Assembly (NCBI RefSeq): GCF_964212655.1 | Contig: NZ_OZ156465.1 | Span: 3,534,001-3,598,000, forward strand | Source: Candidatus Thiodiazotropha sp. LNASS1 | GTDB lineage: Bacteria; Pseudomonadota; Gammaproteobacteria; Chromatiales; Chromatiaceae | Direction of reading: 5' to 3' | Length of the DNA: 64,000 nt | Part shown: in pieces, positions 46,236 through 55,232 of the stretch | Position numbering within the stretch: position 1 is the stretch's first letter | Layout: each line of letters starts with the position of its first letter | Program-made: the position numbers and the translations under genes | Notes under the pieces: generated by a model | What the model saw: the letters and a program-made list of their open reading frames with translations, nothing else | Told to the model about the DNA's origin: nothing | Databases searched by the model: none

Positions 46236-48599
46236 TCACTCACGTGTCTTAAGTACTGCAATCAGATCGAGATGGTCGAGCCTGCGTCTGACCACTGCTG
46301 CCGAAAAGGCGGTGGCGCCGAGGGTGACCAGGACCGCTGTTGCGTCGGTGGCGGCCTTGATGACAAGGGGAATGCGGTAGAGTTCGGAGTCCATGGCGCT
46401 GGTCATCACCCAACCCAGGCCGTGCCCCACGAAACAGCCCAAGGGCAGTCCGACAAGAATCAGCAATGCCGCCTCACCCAAAAGGATGTAGGAGATCTCG
46501 CCGCGATGGAATCCCAGCACTCTCAGCGTGGCCAGTTCACGCCCGCGTTCGGACAGGGCGATGCGGGTACTGTTGTAGACCACACCGAAACCCAGCGCAC
46601 AGGCAAAGGCGGCGAAGAAGGTGATATAGATCATGATGGTTTCGGCCATGGTGTCGTTGAACTCTTTCACTGCCGCGTCCTTCAGCACCACTGCCGAGAC
46701 CTTGGGGAGCGATTTCAGGCGTTGGTAGAGGGAAGAGAGCTGATGCTTGTCCACCAGCAGATTGACCGCTTCCAGGCTGGGCCGTTGATCCATCAAGCGG
46801 TTCAGGGCTTGAATATGCATATAGGCGGGAGTACCCATGTAGGTTTCAAACAGGTCCACTACTGGGATTTCCCGCTTGGGGCGACGATCCTGCAGAACCT
46901 CGACCCGGACAGTGTCGCCAATCCCCACGCCCAGTTTCGACGCCAGTCTGGTTGAAAAGATCAGGCCGTCCGGCGGCACTTGGAGTACCTCCCCGCCGGC
47001 ATCGTAAACACGCTGCAGATGGGGGTTCGGCAATACACCCTCTATGGCGCCCCGATGGCTGCGATTGCCAACCAGGAAGTCGGCGCTTACGGCACGCATC
47101 GGCTCGGCAGCCAACACCCCGGGCATGCGTCGGAACTCGTCCAGGACGGTGTCCGATTGGGTCTCCACCAGACCTACTGTCATGCTCTGTCGCTGGGCAT
47201 CGTGAAAGTAGACCTGGACGATCTTATCGATGGAATCGATCCACTGCAGCGCCATTATCATCACCGCCACCGACAGGGCGATACCCAAGCTGGTGAGCAA
47301 GGCCCGGATCGGTGATCGGAAAATCTGTCTCAGAATGATCCGGGTCGGCTGGTCCAACATGTGTCCGGCACGACTTTTGGAAAGTGCGGTCTTGCGGAAC
47401 ATCGGGGGTGCGGGCGGCAGCATCGCCTCGGCCGGAGGCAGGGTCGCGGCATAGCGCACCGAACCCAGACTGCCTGCCAGGGCAGCGATCAGGCTGACGA
47501 TGGCACCAATGGCGAAAACACCTGCATCCGGGCGGAATATGAGCAACGGAAAGCGGAAAAACTCCGCGTAGAGCTCAGTGTTGACCCGCCCCAGCCAGGC
47601 GCCGAGGAGCCAACCCAGCAGGATCCCGACACTAGCCATCGCCATCGCCAGCTTGGTGTAGTGCCAGCCCACCTGCCAGTTGCTGTAACCAAAGGCCTTC
47701 ATCAAACCGATCTCGCTGCGGTCGGTGGCGATGAGCCGGCTCAATACCATATTGCTGAGAAAGGCGGCCACGGTGAGGAAGATGATCGGCAGGATCGTCG
47801 ACATGTTTTTCAACTGTTTGATTTCGTTCATCAGAAACCAGTTCGAGATCTGATCCTTGCGTGCAATCGCACCTTGGCTGCCGTAGCGCTCGAGCAGACG
47901 GTCGAGTCGTTCGATTACCTGCCCAGGATTGGTGTCGTGAAGCAGACCGAGACTCAAGTCGTTGAAGGCGCCGTCGAGGTCGTAGGCGGCAGCCATCGCC
48001 TCCTGGCCGAGCCAGATAATGCCGTAGCGCTTATCGTCGGGGGTCAGGGCCCCTGGCCCGATGGCGTAGATGAATTCCGGGGAAAGGGCGATACCGACCA
48101 CCGTGAGGGTGCGTTGATTGCCGTTCATCAACGCCTGCAGTCGGTCCCCCGGTTGCAGGTCATGCGCCTCGGCGAAGGGTTCGCTAAGCACAGCTTCGTC
48201 GGGGTGACCCGCGGTGACCAGGCGCCCGCTGCGCAGTACCAGTCGATTCAGGCGGGGCTCACCCTGTTCGGGGATGGAGACCAGTTGACCGATCACCGGC
48301 TCTTCAAATCCCTCGATGGAGAGTGTGGCGAACTGCTTGATGCGTGCTTCAACCGAGCGCACACCGGGGATGGTACTGATGCGTTCGACCAGTCTGAGAG
48401 GGGCGCGTTTCACGTTGCTGAAGACTTCTGCAAAGCGTTGTCGCTCGTAATAGGCGTCTGCGGTGTCCTGCAGGGCCTGCTGGGCGGAGAGAGACATCAC
48501 CAGTACCGCCACGCCAGAGGCGATTACCACAGCAATGGCCAGTACCTGACCGCGCAGTTTCCACAGGTTACGCAGCAGTTTCAGATTCAATGCGCGCAT
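46236..48599 (-). CDS. ABC transporter permease with two FtsX domains
   Basis: This 787-residue inner-membrane protein carries two MacB/FtsX-type modules. The first TM helix (LAIAVVIASGVAVLVMSL) is followed by a periplasmic domain (about 45-265), three TM helices (about 270-385), then a second copy starting near residue 425 (LTSLGIALSVAVMIMALQWI) and ending with three TM helices. Proteins of this size and order work as mechanotransmission permeases that move substrates in the periplasm, such as lipoproteins or toxins. It lies four bases after the ATPase gene. Confidence 0.92.
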   Translation of the reverse strand: MRALNLKLLRNLWKLRGQVLAIAVVIASGVAVLVMSLSAQQALQDTADAYYERQRFAEVFSNVKRAPLRLVERISTIPGVRSVEARIKQFATLSIEGFEEPVIGQLVSIPEQGEPRLNRLVLRSGRLVTAGHPDEAVLSEPFAEAHDLQPGDRLQALMNGNQRTLTVVGIALSPEFIYAIGPGALTPDDKRYGIIWLGQEAMAAAYDLDGAFNDLSLGLLHDTNPGQVIERLDRLLERYGSQGAIARKDQISNWFLMNEIKQLKNMSTILPIIFLTVAAFLSNMVLSRLIATDRSEIGLMKAFGYSNWQVGWHYTKLAMAMASVGILLGWLLGAWLGRVNTELYAEFFRFPLLIFRPDAGVFAIGAIVSLIAALAGSLGSVRYAATLPPAEAMLPPAPPMFRKTALSKSRAGHMLDQPTRIILRQIFRSPIRALLTSLGIALSVAVMIMALQWIDSIDKIVQVYFHDAQRQSMTVGLVETQSDTVLDEFRRMPGVLAAEPMRAVSADFLVGNRSHRGAIEGVLPNPHLQRVYDAGGEVLQVPPDGLIFSTRLASKLGVGIGDTVRVEVLQDRRPKREIPVVDLFETYMGTPAYMHIQALNRLMDQRPSLEAVNLLVDKHQLSSLYQRLKSLPKVSAVVLKDAAVKEFNDTMAETIMIYITFFAAFACALGFGVVYNSTRIALSERGRELATLRVLGFHRGEISYILLGEAALLILVGLPLGCFVGHGLGWVMTSAMDSELYRIPLVIKAATDATAVLVTLGATAFSAAVVRRRLDHLDLIAVLKTRE

Positions 48600-48603
48600 G
48601 ATG

Positions 48604-49347
48604 TCACCAACTCAGCTCCCTTGCCGGCTGGCGGCTGGGATTGCTGACACTGTCGATGACCTGGCCGTCACCGAAGTGAAGCACCCGATCGGCCATGTTG
48701 CCGATAACGGTATTGTGGGTAATCACCGCCGTGGTCGTGCCCAATTCCCTGTTGACCCGCTCAATGGCCTCGAGCACAAGGATTCCGGTATAGCTGTCCA
48801 GGGCGCCGGTGGGTTCATCGCACAACAGGATATCGGGGCGCTTGGCGATGGCCCGGGCGATGGCCACCCGTTGCTGTTCGCCGCCGGAGAGCTGCGCCGG
48901 GAAGTGATCGAGCCTTTCACCCAGTCCGACCAGTGAAAGCGCCTCCGCAGGCGCCATGGGGTCGACGGCAATCTCGGTCACCAGGGCCACATTCTCGCGT
49001 GCCGTCAGGCTTGGTATGAGATTGTAGAACTGAAACACGAAGCCCACGTGATCACGCCGGTAACGGGTAAGCAGTGACTCATCCCCTGAAGTGACATCCA
49101 GATCGCGAAAGCTCACCTCTCCGCTGCTCGGGGTGTCGAGACCGCCCAGAATATTCAGCAGGGTCGATTTGCCGCTGCCGGAAGGGCCCAGCAATACCAC
49201 CAGTTCACCCTCAAACAGGGATATATCCACCCCACGCAAGGCGTGTACGTCCACCGCGCCGGTGTGGTAGGTCTTGGTAAGAGACCGGCCCCGCAGGGTG
49301 ATCGTCTGTTGCGTTGCTGGGTTCGGTGGGAACAAGTCTTTCATCAC
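48604..49347 (-). CDS. ABC transporter ATPase (LolD/MacB type)
   Basis: This 247-residue ATPase powers the downstream permease. It has Walker [10 protein letters not shown], the Q-loop region [21 protein letters not shown] signature [14 protein letters not shown] and Walker [27 protein letters not shown] is typical of the LolD/MacB/FtsE branch. It is the first gene of the minus-strand ABC operon. Confidence 0.94.
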   Translation of the reverse strand: MMKDLFPPNPATQQTITLRGRSLTKTYHTGAVDVHALRGVDISLFEGELVVLLGPSGSGKSTLLNILGGLDTPSSGEVSFRDLDVTSGDESLLTRYRRDHVGFVFQFYNLIPSLTARENVALVTEIAVDPMAPAEALSLVGLGERLDHFPAQLSGGEQQRVAIARAIAKRPDILLCDEPTGALDSYTGILVLEAIERVNRELGTTTAVITHNTVIGNMADRVLHFGDGQVIDSVSNPSRQPARELSW

Positions 49348-49566
49348 TCCTTGAAGCCAGAATGATCAACTCAGAGAGTGCAGGCGCCGCAAGTAAACCA
49401 ACCAGATACAAAGCGGCTCACCTCTCCCTTCTAGAAGTATAACCGGCCATGGGGGAGATGAGTTGACTGACAACAAGCCAAGCTTCGAAAGTGTGCCGCG
49501 CAATTTATTTATCAGGTAAGCGGGCAATAGTGGTGAGTGAGTATGACAGAGCCCTTGGGGTGGTAA

Positions 49567-50100
49567 TTACTTTTTTGTCGAAGGCCCGGCGGAGGTCGGC
49601 AGCAGGTTGATCTCGCCTTTCTCGTTAAAGGGAAGGGACAGCATGCTGTCCGGTGTGCTCAGGTTGCCGCTTATCTGATAATCGAAGGTCCCGTTCTGGC
49701 GTTCCTGAAGCGCGCCAAACTGTTTGATCAGACCGAACACTGTACTGCTTAACCTAACTTCGAGTATGGATTCGCTGAAACCCTGAACGGTGGTTTCCTG
49801 ATTACTGACGCCGGAGGCGAACCGCTTGCCGTTCAGATCCAGGTCGAAACTCATGCCGTCGATATTCAACGCCTCTTTGGAGCGGTTTTGCAGGCGGATT
49901 TTGACCAGATAGCGCTGCTCCATGAGGGTCGACTCAAGTGGCTTCAAGTCGGCAATGGTTACCCTGATTCTCTCCTCCTGGGATTGCAAGGAGGTGCAAC
50001 CGGAAAGGATCTGGAGAAGAAGTAACAGGACAGTGCAGGCGGTCAGCCTGGCAAATGCATGGGCTTCTATTCCGGGATACCGGTGGCGTCTCTGAATCAT
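49567..50100 (-). CDS. LEA14/WHy-domain lipoprotein
   Basis: This 177-residue protein has a lipoprotein signal (LTACTVLLLLLQILSGC, lipobox ILSGC) and a single LEA-type-2/WHy-like beta domain (IADLKPLESTLMEQRYLVKI, then RLQNRSKEALNIDGMSFDLD). WHy domains are linked to desiccation or stress protection in some organisms. The start was placed at MIQRRHRY because AAGGAAG lies six bases upstream, although an in-frame GTG/ATG at 50124-50121 overlaps the DUF6116 gene stop. It is probably anchored in the outer membrane facing the periplasm. Confidence 0.85.
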   Translation of the reverse strand: MIQRRHRYPGIEAHAFARLTACTVLLLLLQILSGCTSLQSQEERIRVTIADLKPLESTLMEQRYLVKIRLQNRSKEALNIDGMSFDLDLNGKRFASGVSNQETTVQGFSESILEVRLSSTVFGLIKQFGALQERQNGTFDYQISGNLSTPDSMLSLPFNEKGEINLLPTSAGPSTKK

Positions 50101-50120
50101 TCTGTTTCTTCCTTCGTTCA

Positions 50121-50354
50121 TCACTGCGGACCCTGTTCCGTATGTTCAATCGGTGTTGGTTCTTGCGGCTCGGGTTTTCGCCAGGAACCGAACAGTAGTG
50201 TCAATAGCCCCAACAACAGCTCGTCCGCGAAAGGGATCAGATCGGGTATCAACAGATCGATGACAAACAGCGAAGCGGTCACCAGAAACAGCTGACGGAA
50301 CTTCAGTCGGTCGGCATATTTCAACAGGGCTGCGATAATGGGTATTTGAGTCAT
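50121..50354 (-). CDS. Small DUF6116-like membrane protein
   Basis: This 77-residue protein has two hydrophobic segments and the conserved-looking core KFRQLFLVTASLFVIDLLIP, then DLIPFADELLLGLLTLLFGS and WRK, which I recall from DUF6116 proteins of gammaproteobacteria. The start at MTQIPIIAAL was preferred over the longer frame. It is directly upstream of the lipoprotein gene and likely cotranscribed. Function is unknown. Confidence 0.7.
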   Translation of the reverse strand: MTQIPIIAALLKYADRLKFRQLFLVTASLFVIDLLIPDLIPFADELLLGLLTLLFGSWRKPEPQEPTPIEHTEQGPQ

Positions 50355-51180
50355 CTGGTTTCGGATTCTCAGCCTGTTATGTGAAAACAGCACTCAGCAA
50401 CAAGTTTGCGCTGCAAACCGCATCGATCTCCACTGTTAATGGTCTCCGAAGTGCAGGTGCCAGTCCAGTTCAGAGTGTGAAATATTATGACCTTGTCCGG
50501 TCATGCGGGTGGTCATTCCAGCCGTTCCACCGCCTTAAGGTGGGTAATTACTAATATGAGAAAGTAGGGTAACTACCCATAATAAACATGATTGCCATAG
50601 GGTAATGTTAATGCGAAGGAATTCTTAAGAATTAACATAAGTTGAAAAAAACTAAGAAATTTTAGCTCTACTGAGGCTGTTTCACGAATTTGAGTTCTCG
50701 GTAAAAACAAAAATTGGAGAATGGATGGGGTGACCGGTAGGTGTGCAGGCTCTTCTGCTAATGAATCGGGTTTTTAAGGGGTTCTTTTTGGATTTTGGTG
50801 TGCTCGCTCTTCAAGCTGGATGGGGCTTGACTCCGATATCTCAAGGGAAACCGGTTCATTGGCAGGTTTGTACGCCACGCTGGATATAACAACAACGCCA
50901 ATCGTGTAGGCATGGTGCTAAGTACGGCCGGCTTCGTAGGCAGTCTGTCGCCCGCACGCAGTCACCACCTTCCGGGTAAGTCAAATATTTCACCACCCTT
51001 CACCATGATTACTTGGATGCATTATTGCGTGAGGTCGCTTTTCACGCGGCATCCAATGAAATGGGGTCGTTGACTGGTTATGGGAAAATCGGTGGCGCTA
51101 GCCGCTGTCGCGTTCGGAATGACCGCAAAGCAGTAACAAACGACTGAGTTAAATTTAGCTTTCACATTCTGGAGAAGCGT
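50355..51180. other. Long intergenic region with palindromes upstream of the cytochrome-porin
   Basis: No gene was recognised in these roughly 825 bases. It contains three GGGTAA copies (near 50542, 50567 and 50600), one in a perfect palindrome GGGTA-AC-TACCC (50567-50578), and a separate 14-bp palindrome AATTCTTAAGAATT (50620-50633). These lie about 550 bases before the Cyc2-like gene and may be operators or a divergent promoter region. Confidence 0.5.
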
Positions 51181-52422
51181 ATGACTAATAGACTCACGAT
51201 GTTGCATGGCTATGCAATGGGGATATTGATACTGATAGGGAGCCTGGTGCTTCCGCAACCGGCGGATGCTGTGCCCGCTTTCGCACGTCAGACAAGCATG
51301 CCCTGCACGGCCTGTCATTTTCAACACTTTCCAACGCTCAATTCGTTCGGTAGATCATTCAGGGCGGGTGGCTACACACTGACCGGTGGTCAGGGCATGA
51401 TCGAGGGCGATGATATCTCCCTGCCGTTGATGTTGAACGCATCGGTGATAACCAAGCTGCGTTATGTAAAGAGCAACGGCAACACCAATGTCGGCAGCGA
51501 CTATGGTGTTATCGAGTGGCCGGACGAAGCGGCTCTCCTGGTGGGGGGCAAGCTGGCCAAGGATGCCGGCTTTCTCATGGAGCTGGGATTGACCGATGCC
51601 AACTCTTTCCTCTCAACCAAAGTCCATTTCAACGTGGGTAAGGCGGGAGGTACCCAATTCAGTGTCATACCTTTCTCCACCGATGGCCTGGGATCGGCAT
51701 ACGGATTTGAGTTATTGAATACCGGCGCCCAGCGCTCACAGCGGCCGATCGAGGATCGTACAGGATTCAGTGCCGCCCAGGCGCTGGGTTTGGGCAGTGG
51801 TGAGGCTACCGGTATCGCGCTTGTTGCCTCGAGTCATAACTTTTTCATCAACTACACCCCATGGGTGCCGGGTTGGGAAGAGAATAACGTGGAGGTCAAG
51901 CCGTCCGGGCTGGCTCACTACCTGCGCGCTGCCTACACTCCGTTTATCGGATCCTGGGATACCGGGTTTGGCTTTCAGCTCTGGTCGGGAGATGCGGAAG
52001 TCGCCGATGGCGCAGGTGGCGAGACCCTGATTGCAACCGATGGCTGGGTCGTGGATGGCCAGATGCAGGGCAGTGTGGGTAGTATGCCATTGGGCATCTA
52101 TGCCAGTTTCGGCAGTTGCTCCGCCGATGAGTCACATTTTCTGGAAGGCTGCACAAATACCGATGATGGTGAGGCGTTCGGTATTCTTGCTCAACTGGGT
52201 ATCCTGCCCAACAAAGCCAATGTCTTCGCTGCCTATCGTGCTCTCGACGACGGTTCGGAAGAGGATTCTGAGTTCAATTCCACCACAGTCGGCTTAAACT
52301 ATCTGTTCTCTCAAAATATTCGTTTTGAACTCTTCTATGTGAAAGAGAGTGGTGATGGTGTGGATGCACGCGACAATGATCGTGACAGCAAATGGTTGTT
52401 CCAGCTCTTTGCCGGCTATTAA
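51181..52422 (+). CDS. cyc2: Cyc2-like fused outer-membrane cytochrome-porin
   Basis: This 413-residue protein has a signal peptide (about 1-30), one haem site CTACH (Cys42, Cys45, His46) immediately after it, and then a long beta-rich region consistent with an outer-membrane barrel ending in LFQLFAGY with a terminal aromatic. The haem surroundings (VPAFARQTSMP before, FPTLNSFGRSFRAGGYTL after) match the Cyc2 signature closely. Cyc2 is the outer-membrane monohaem cytochrome-porin that oxidises Fe(II) outside the cell in Acidithiobacillus and Mariprofundus. Length fits. GGAGA lies before the ATG. A dihaem cytochrome gene follows 93 bases downstream. The electron donor in this organism is not shown by sequence. 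Confidence 0.82.
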   Translation: MTNRLTMLHGYAMGILILIGSLVLPQPADAVPAFARQTSMPCTACHFQHFPTLNSFGRSFRAGGYTLTGGQGMIEGDDISLPLMLNASVITKLRYVKSNGNTNVGSDYGVIEWPDEAALLVGGKLAKDAGFLMELGLTDANSFLSTKVHFNVGKAGGTQFSVIPFSTDGLGSAYGFELLNTGAQRSQRPIEDRTGFSAAQALGLGSGEATGIALVASSHNFFINYTPWVPGWEENNVEVKPSGLAHYLRAAYTPFIGSWDTGFGFQLWSGDAEVADGAGGETLIATDGWVVDGQMQGSVGSMPLGIYASFGSCSADESHFLEGCTNTDDGEAFGILAQLGILPNKANVFAAYRALDDGSEEDSEFNSTTVGLNYLFSQNIRFELFYVKESGDGVDARDNDRDSKWLFQLFAGY

Positions 52423-52515
52423 TGGACAGCATGCACACAAATCTAAAAACGAATCGACTTCTCAGTCGCCTCGGCTGCATGTGGATTGCAGTCAGAACCA
52501 AGTGAGGACTAACTC

Positions 52516-53178
52516 ATGAACAGAATTGTTACTAGAATGGCTGGATTCGCAGCGTTGGTTAGCGCATTCGGATTGATTTCACTCCCTGCTTACGCGGGTG
52601 ATACCTATCAGGGCTATACCCTTTATAATCAGTCTTGTTTTCTCTGTCATGGAACAGATGGCAAGGGCAATGGACCGTTGGCAAAAAAACTCGATGTGGC
52701 GCCTGACGACTTGACCGATGGAGATAACGGCGCGGCGGAAAAATCTGACCGAGAGCTGTTTGGTATGATACAGGGCACTATCAAGCACGGTTCTGGCGCC
52801 AGCGCCATGCCGCAGTGGGGGTTGGCCATGCCGGGTAATCAGATCAATTCCCTGGTCGCCTACATCCGTTTTCTACAGAGGTCCAAGCACCCCCTATTGG
52901 GTGATCCTGTTGTGGGGAAGAGTGTATATGACAATAATTGCGCCGCCTGTCACGGTCGCTCGGGTAAAGGGGACGGGCCGCTGGCAGCCGTGCTGAATCT
53001 GAAACCGAAGGACCATACCGACAGTGCTGAAATGAACAAGCACCCCAACTCCCACATGGTTGAGATCGTGACCAATGGAACACCGGGTAAATCGCTGATG
53101 CCCGGCTGGAAGGACATGCTCACAAAGGCGGAAATTGAAGGAGTGGTCGGTTATCTGCGTCTGTTATCAACCTACTAG
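52516..53178 (+). CDS. Periplasmic dihaem cytochrome c
   Basis: This 220-residue exported protein (signal peptide to about residue 27, SLPAYA) has two class-I cytochrome c domains with haem motifs CFLCH (41-45) and CAACH (142-146). Candidate distal Met ligands are Met98 (SAMPQWG) and Met195 (SLMPGW). The duplication and HG-DGKGNGPLA / HGRSGKGDGPLA pattern resemble cytochrome c4/c553-type diheme carriers. Located directly after the Cyc2-like gene and before a terminator, it probably takes electrons from the outer-membrane protein to the inner-membrane chain. GAGG precedes the ATG. Confidence 0.9.
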   Translation: MNRIVTRMAGFAALVSAFGLISLPAYAGDTYQGYTLYNQSCFLCHGTDGKGNGPLAKKLDVAPDDLTDGDNGAAEKSDRELFGMIQGTIKHGSGASAMPQWGLAMPGNQINSLVAYIRFLQRSKHPLLGDPVVGKSVYDNNCAACHGRSGKGDGPLAAVLNLKPKDHTDSAEMNKHPNSHMVEIVTNGTPGKSLMPGWKDMLTKAEIEGVVGYLRLLSTY

Positions 53179-53204
53179 ATAACGAATAGAATGAACTGGG
53201 TAGG

Positions 53205-53234
53205 GCCGCTGCCAAAAGGCAGCGGCTTTTTTTT
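53205..53234 (+). terminator. Rho-independent terminator after the cytochrome operon
   Basis: A 9-base GC-rich stem (GCCGCTGCC / GGCAGCGGC) with an AAAA loop is followed by eight T residues. It lies 26 bases after the dihaem cytochrome stop and closes the two-gene unit. The stop of the convergent lipoprotein gene lies a few bases further on. Confidence 0.93.
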
Positions 53235-53239
53235 ACCGC

Positions 53240-53887
53240 TTATAATGTGTCGAGAATATTTTTCCGGGCTTGTTGATACTCCTCTTCCGTAATCAAGCCC
53301 TCCCGCCTGAGATCATCAATGCGGATCAGGCGTTGTCTAACCGTATTATTCGCCGGTTGTTTGCCGGCTTCGATTTTTTCATTCTTTGGTGTATGCCGTG
53401 GAGTGGGACTCGGTTGAGTAACGGAATGAAGCTTTTGCTCCACCTCCATGTTTTTGGCTGCTGGTGGCCTGTCTTGTTGTGAAATAACTGAAGGAGCTAT
53501 TGCCTTGGCTGGTTGGGAGGCCTGTTTGCTGGCGCTTGACTGGGTTCCGCTGCAGTTGAGTTCGATCGACAACCCGCTGTTGAATTCCTGGTAACGGATG
53601 CGTCTTCTAAGATCCTGGCAACCCGACTTTCTGATCAACAGTGTACCGTACATCGGCTCTTTTTTGGCATCATAACCCGCAGGGTAGATCTGCTGTTGCG
53701 GGATTGAGATTGGTGTTTCACCGATCGCTTTTCCCATCACGTAGACGGTGGCTCCACTGGGTTCAGTATCAACATTAAGCGGCATGTCACCCGAAACTCC
53801 GCCTATACCCGTACAAGCCTGGAGCAAAGGCAGGCAGGCTGTGATGCAGATCGCATCTTTTATCCCCGGTAATAGATAATTCCCCAT
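53240..53887 (-). CDS. PEGA- and SHOCT-domain lipoprotein
   Basis: This 215-residue protein begins with a lipoprotein-type signal (ICITACLPLLQAC). A PEGA-like domain (about 38-70: LNVDTEPSGATVYVMGKAIG, then ETPISIP) follows, then a low-complexity linker, and a C-terminal SHOCT motif (RIDDLRREGLITEEEYQQAR). PEGA domains occur in surface or periplasmic proteins; SHOCT is a short oligomerisation motif. It is convergent with the cytochrome operon. Its role is unknown. Confidence 0.78.
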   Translation of the reverse strand: MGNYLLPGIKDAICITACLPLLQACTGIGGVSGDMPLNVDTEPSGATVYVMGKAIGETPISIPQQQIYPAGYDAKKEPMYGTLLIRKSGCQDLRRRIRYQEFNSGLSIELNCSGTQSSASKQASQPAKAIAPSVISQQDRPPAAKNMEVEQKLHSVTQPSPTPRHTPKNEKIEAGKQPANNTVRQRLIRIDDLRREGLITEEEYQQARKNILDTL

Positions 53888-54387
53888 TTTGTGCCCTCTT
53901 TAACAGGATTTTGTTCTGACCTGCAGGCACTATAAATCAAGCCATGACAAAAGACACGTTCATTAGGAGGGCTTGCCGATTCTTTGGGAAGTCCCGGTTC
54001 TGTCATGTCTGGCGGAGCGTTTCTGCGACACTGGAACCCTATAAAAAATACAGAGACTCCTTAACGTTTAATTAAGCGGTAACTACTGGTTCACATTTTT
54101 GTTTATCTGTTTTGGCTTTTAAGTTTTGGTTAAGAATGGGCTACTAATTTTAACACTAAAGAATACGACCGCCCTGTAAATCAGGAGAGGAACACTGCAC
54201 TAAAGAGCCGTCACTCAGGGGGGGTAAAGCCTGGCAAGAGATGTGATGGCTGTTGCAAGTTGATGGATATATGCCGGAGCTGTTGGGGTTTTGTGGTCAG
54301 GGCAGCGTTGTGGCCCTTTTTAGATTTGTTAAGACTTGAAATGTTGCAAGTCATTTTATGAGTTTGTGTAACTCTGGAGGTTTTAAG
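53888..54387. other. Intergenic region between divergent genes
   Basis: This AT-rich region separates the PEGA-SHOCT gene from the secreted hypothetical gene and should contain both promoters. No gene or repeat was recognised. Confidence 0.4.
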
Positions 54388-54867
54388 ATGAATTCAATTG
54401 TACAGTTTTTTGCTTCTTCTGTTATGGCGTTGTCGCTATTATATTTGCCTTTATCTGCATCAGCCGATGAAATGGTCAGGTCGACCAATGGGATGGCTGA
54501 GGTCTCCTCCGACAGCCTGACTGATACACTGGTTATCGTTGACAGGATCGTGGGTGTCGATGCTAAGGGCAATCATCATATCCTTTATGACGAGGAGGAT
54601 GGACGTGTATATCGCTTGGATAATATCGAGCAGGCGATCCATGACATGAATGCCAAGGGCGTCGATACCAAGGGAACCTTCTGGTCTCTGCAAGCGGTGC
54701 TGAGTGACACTGTCTATTTAATGGGTAAGAACAATAATCCCTATCCAGCGCAGCGTGTCGAGACCGCCATCCCTGAAAGCCTGCCGTTGGCGGTGGAGAA
54801 TCTGCGTATAACCAAAGACAGGGTTATCGCTATCTATACCACTAACTGCGATAACAACTCGATTTAA
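54388..54867 (+). CDS. Secreted hypothetical protein
   Basis: This 159-residue exported protein has a clear signal peptide (residues 1-26, cleavage near SASA|DEMV) and no other recognised domain. The mature part is acidic, with DTLVIVDRIVGVDAKGNHHI and YRLDNIEQAIHDMNAKGV. A strong GGAGG lies seven bases before the ATG, so the upstream in-frame codon was rejected. It sits alone. Confidence 0.7.
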   Translation: MNSIVQFFASSVMALSLLYLPLSASADEMVRSTNGMAEVSSDSLTDTLVIVDRIVGVDAKGNHHILYDEEDGRVYRLDNIEQAIHDMNAKGVDTKGTFWSLQAVLSDTVYLMGKNNNPYPAQRVETAIPESLPLAVENLRITKDRVIAIYTTNCDNNSI

Positions 54868-55232
54868 CAATCAATCAATCCTCCCTGACAGATTTGCCAA
54901 CAAGCGAATCTGTCAGCGCAGAGGATTTCTGTGTTTCTAGCAAATTGTCTGATTTTTTTAATTGTTTCTCTGAATGCAGAAGTGGATTGTTGCAAGTCTG
55001 ACAATGGCGGGTGTCGGCTGATTGGTTGCTGATTGAGAATATGGGAGTGTCCGTTCACGCCAAAATCAATTGTCACAATCGCTTATCGCGATGAGAAAAG
55101 TAGCAGACATGTAATTTTGGTCGGGGGCATTACCATTGCAACAGATAAGCAGTGGAACCGGTATTCAGGGAGAAGGCACGGCTTGGCGAGAAAGAATGAG
55201 CAAAATCGGCAATGATATCATCGTTCTGCCTA
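54868..55232. other. Intergenic region, no gene apart from a stem-loop
   Basis: This gap between convergent genes holds the stem-loop at 54885-54916. The rest shows no convincing coding frame. Confidence 0.4.
54885..54916 (+). terminator. Stem-loop after the secreted hypothetical gene
   Basis: A perfect 10-base inverted repeat (CTGACAGATT / AATCTGTCAG) with a 12-base loop starts 18 bases after the stop codon. There is no T tract, so it is either a weak terminator or a transcript-end stabiliser. Confidence 0.5.

Noticed and set aside
47361-48647. 428-residue open frame on the plus strand
   Set aside because: It is antisense to the FtsX-type permease gene, has low-complexity Gln/His/Asp-rich composition and no ribosome-binding site. 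High GC bias in the sense gene explains it.
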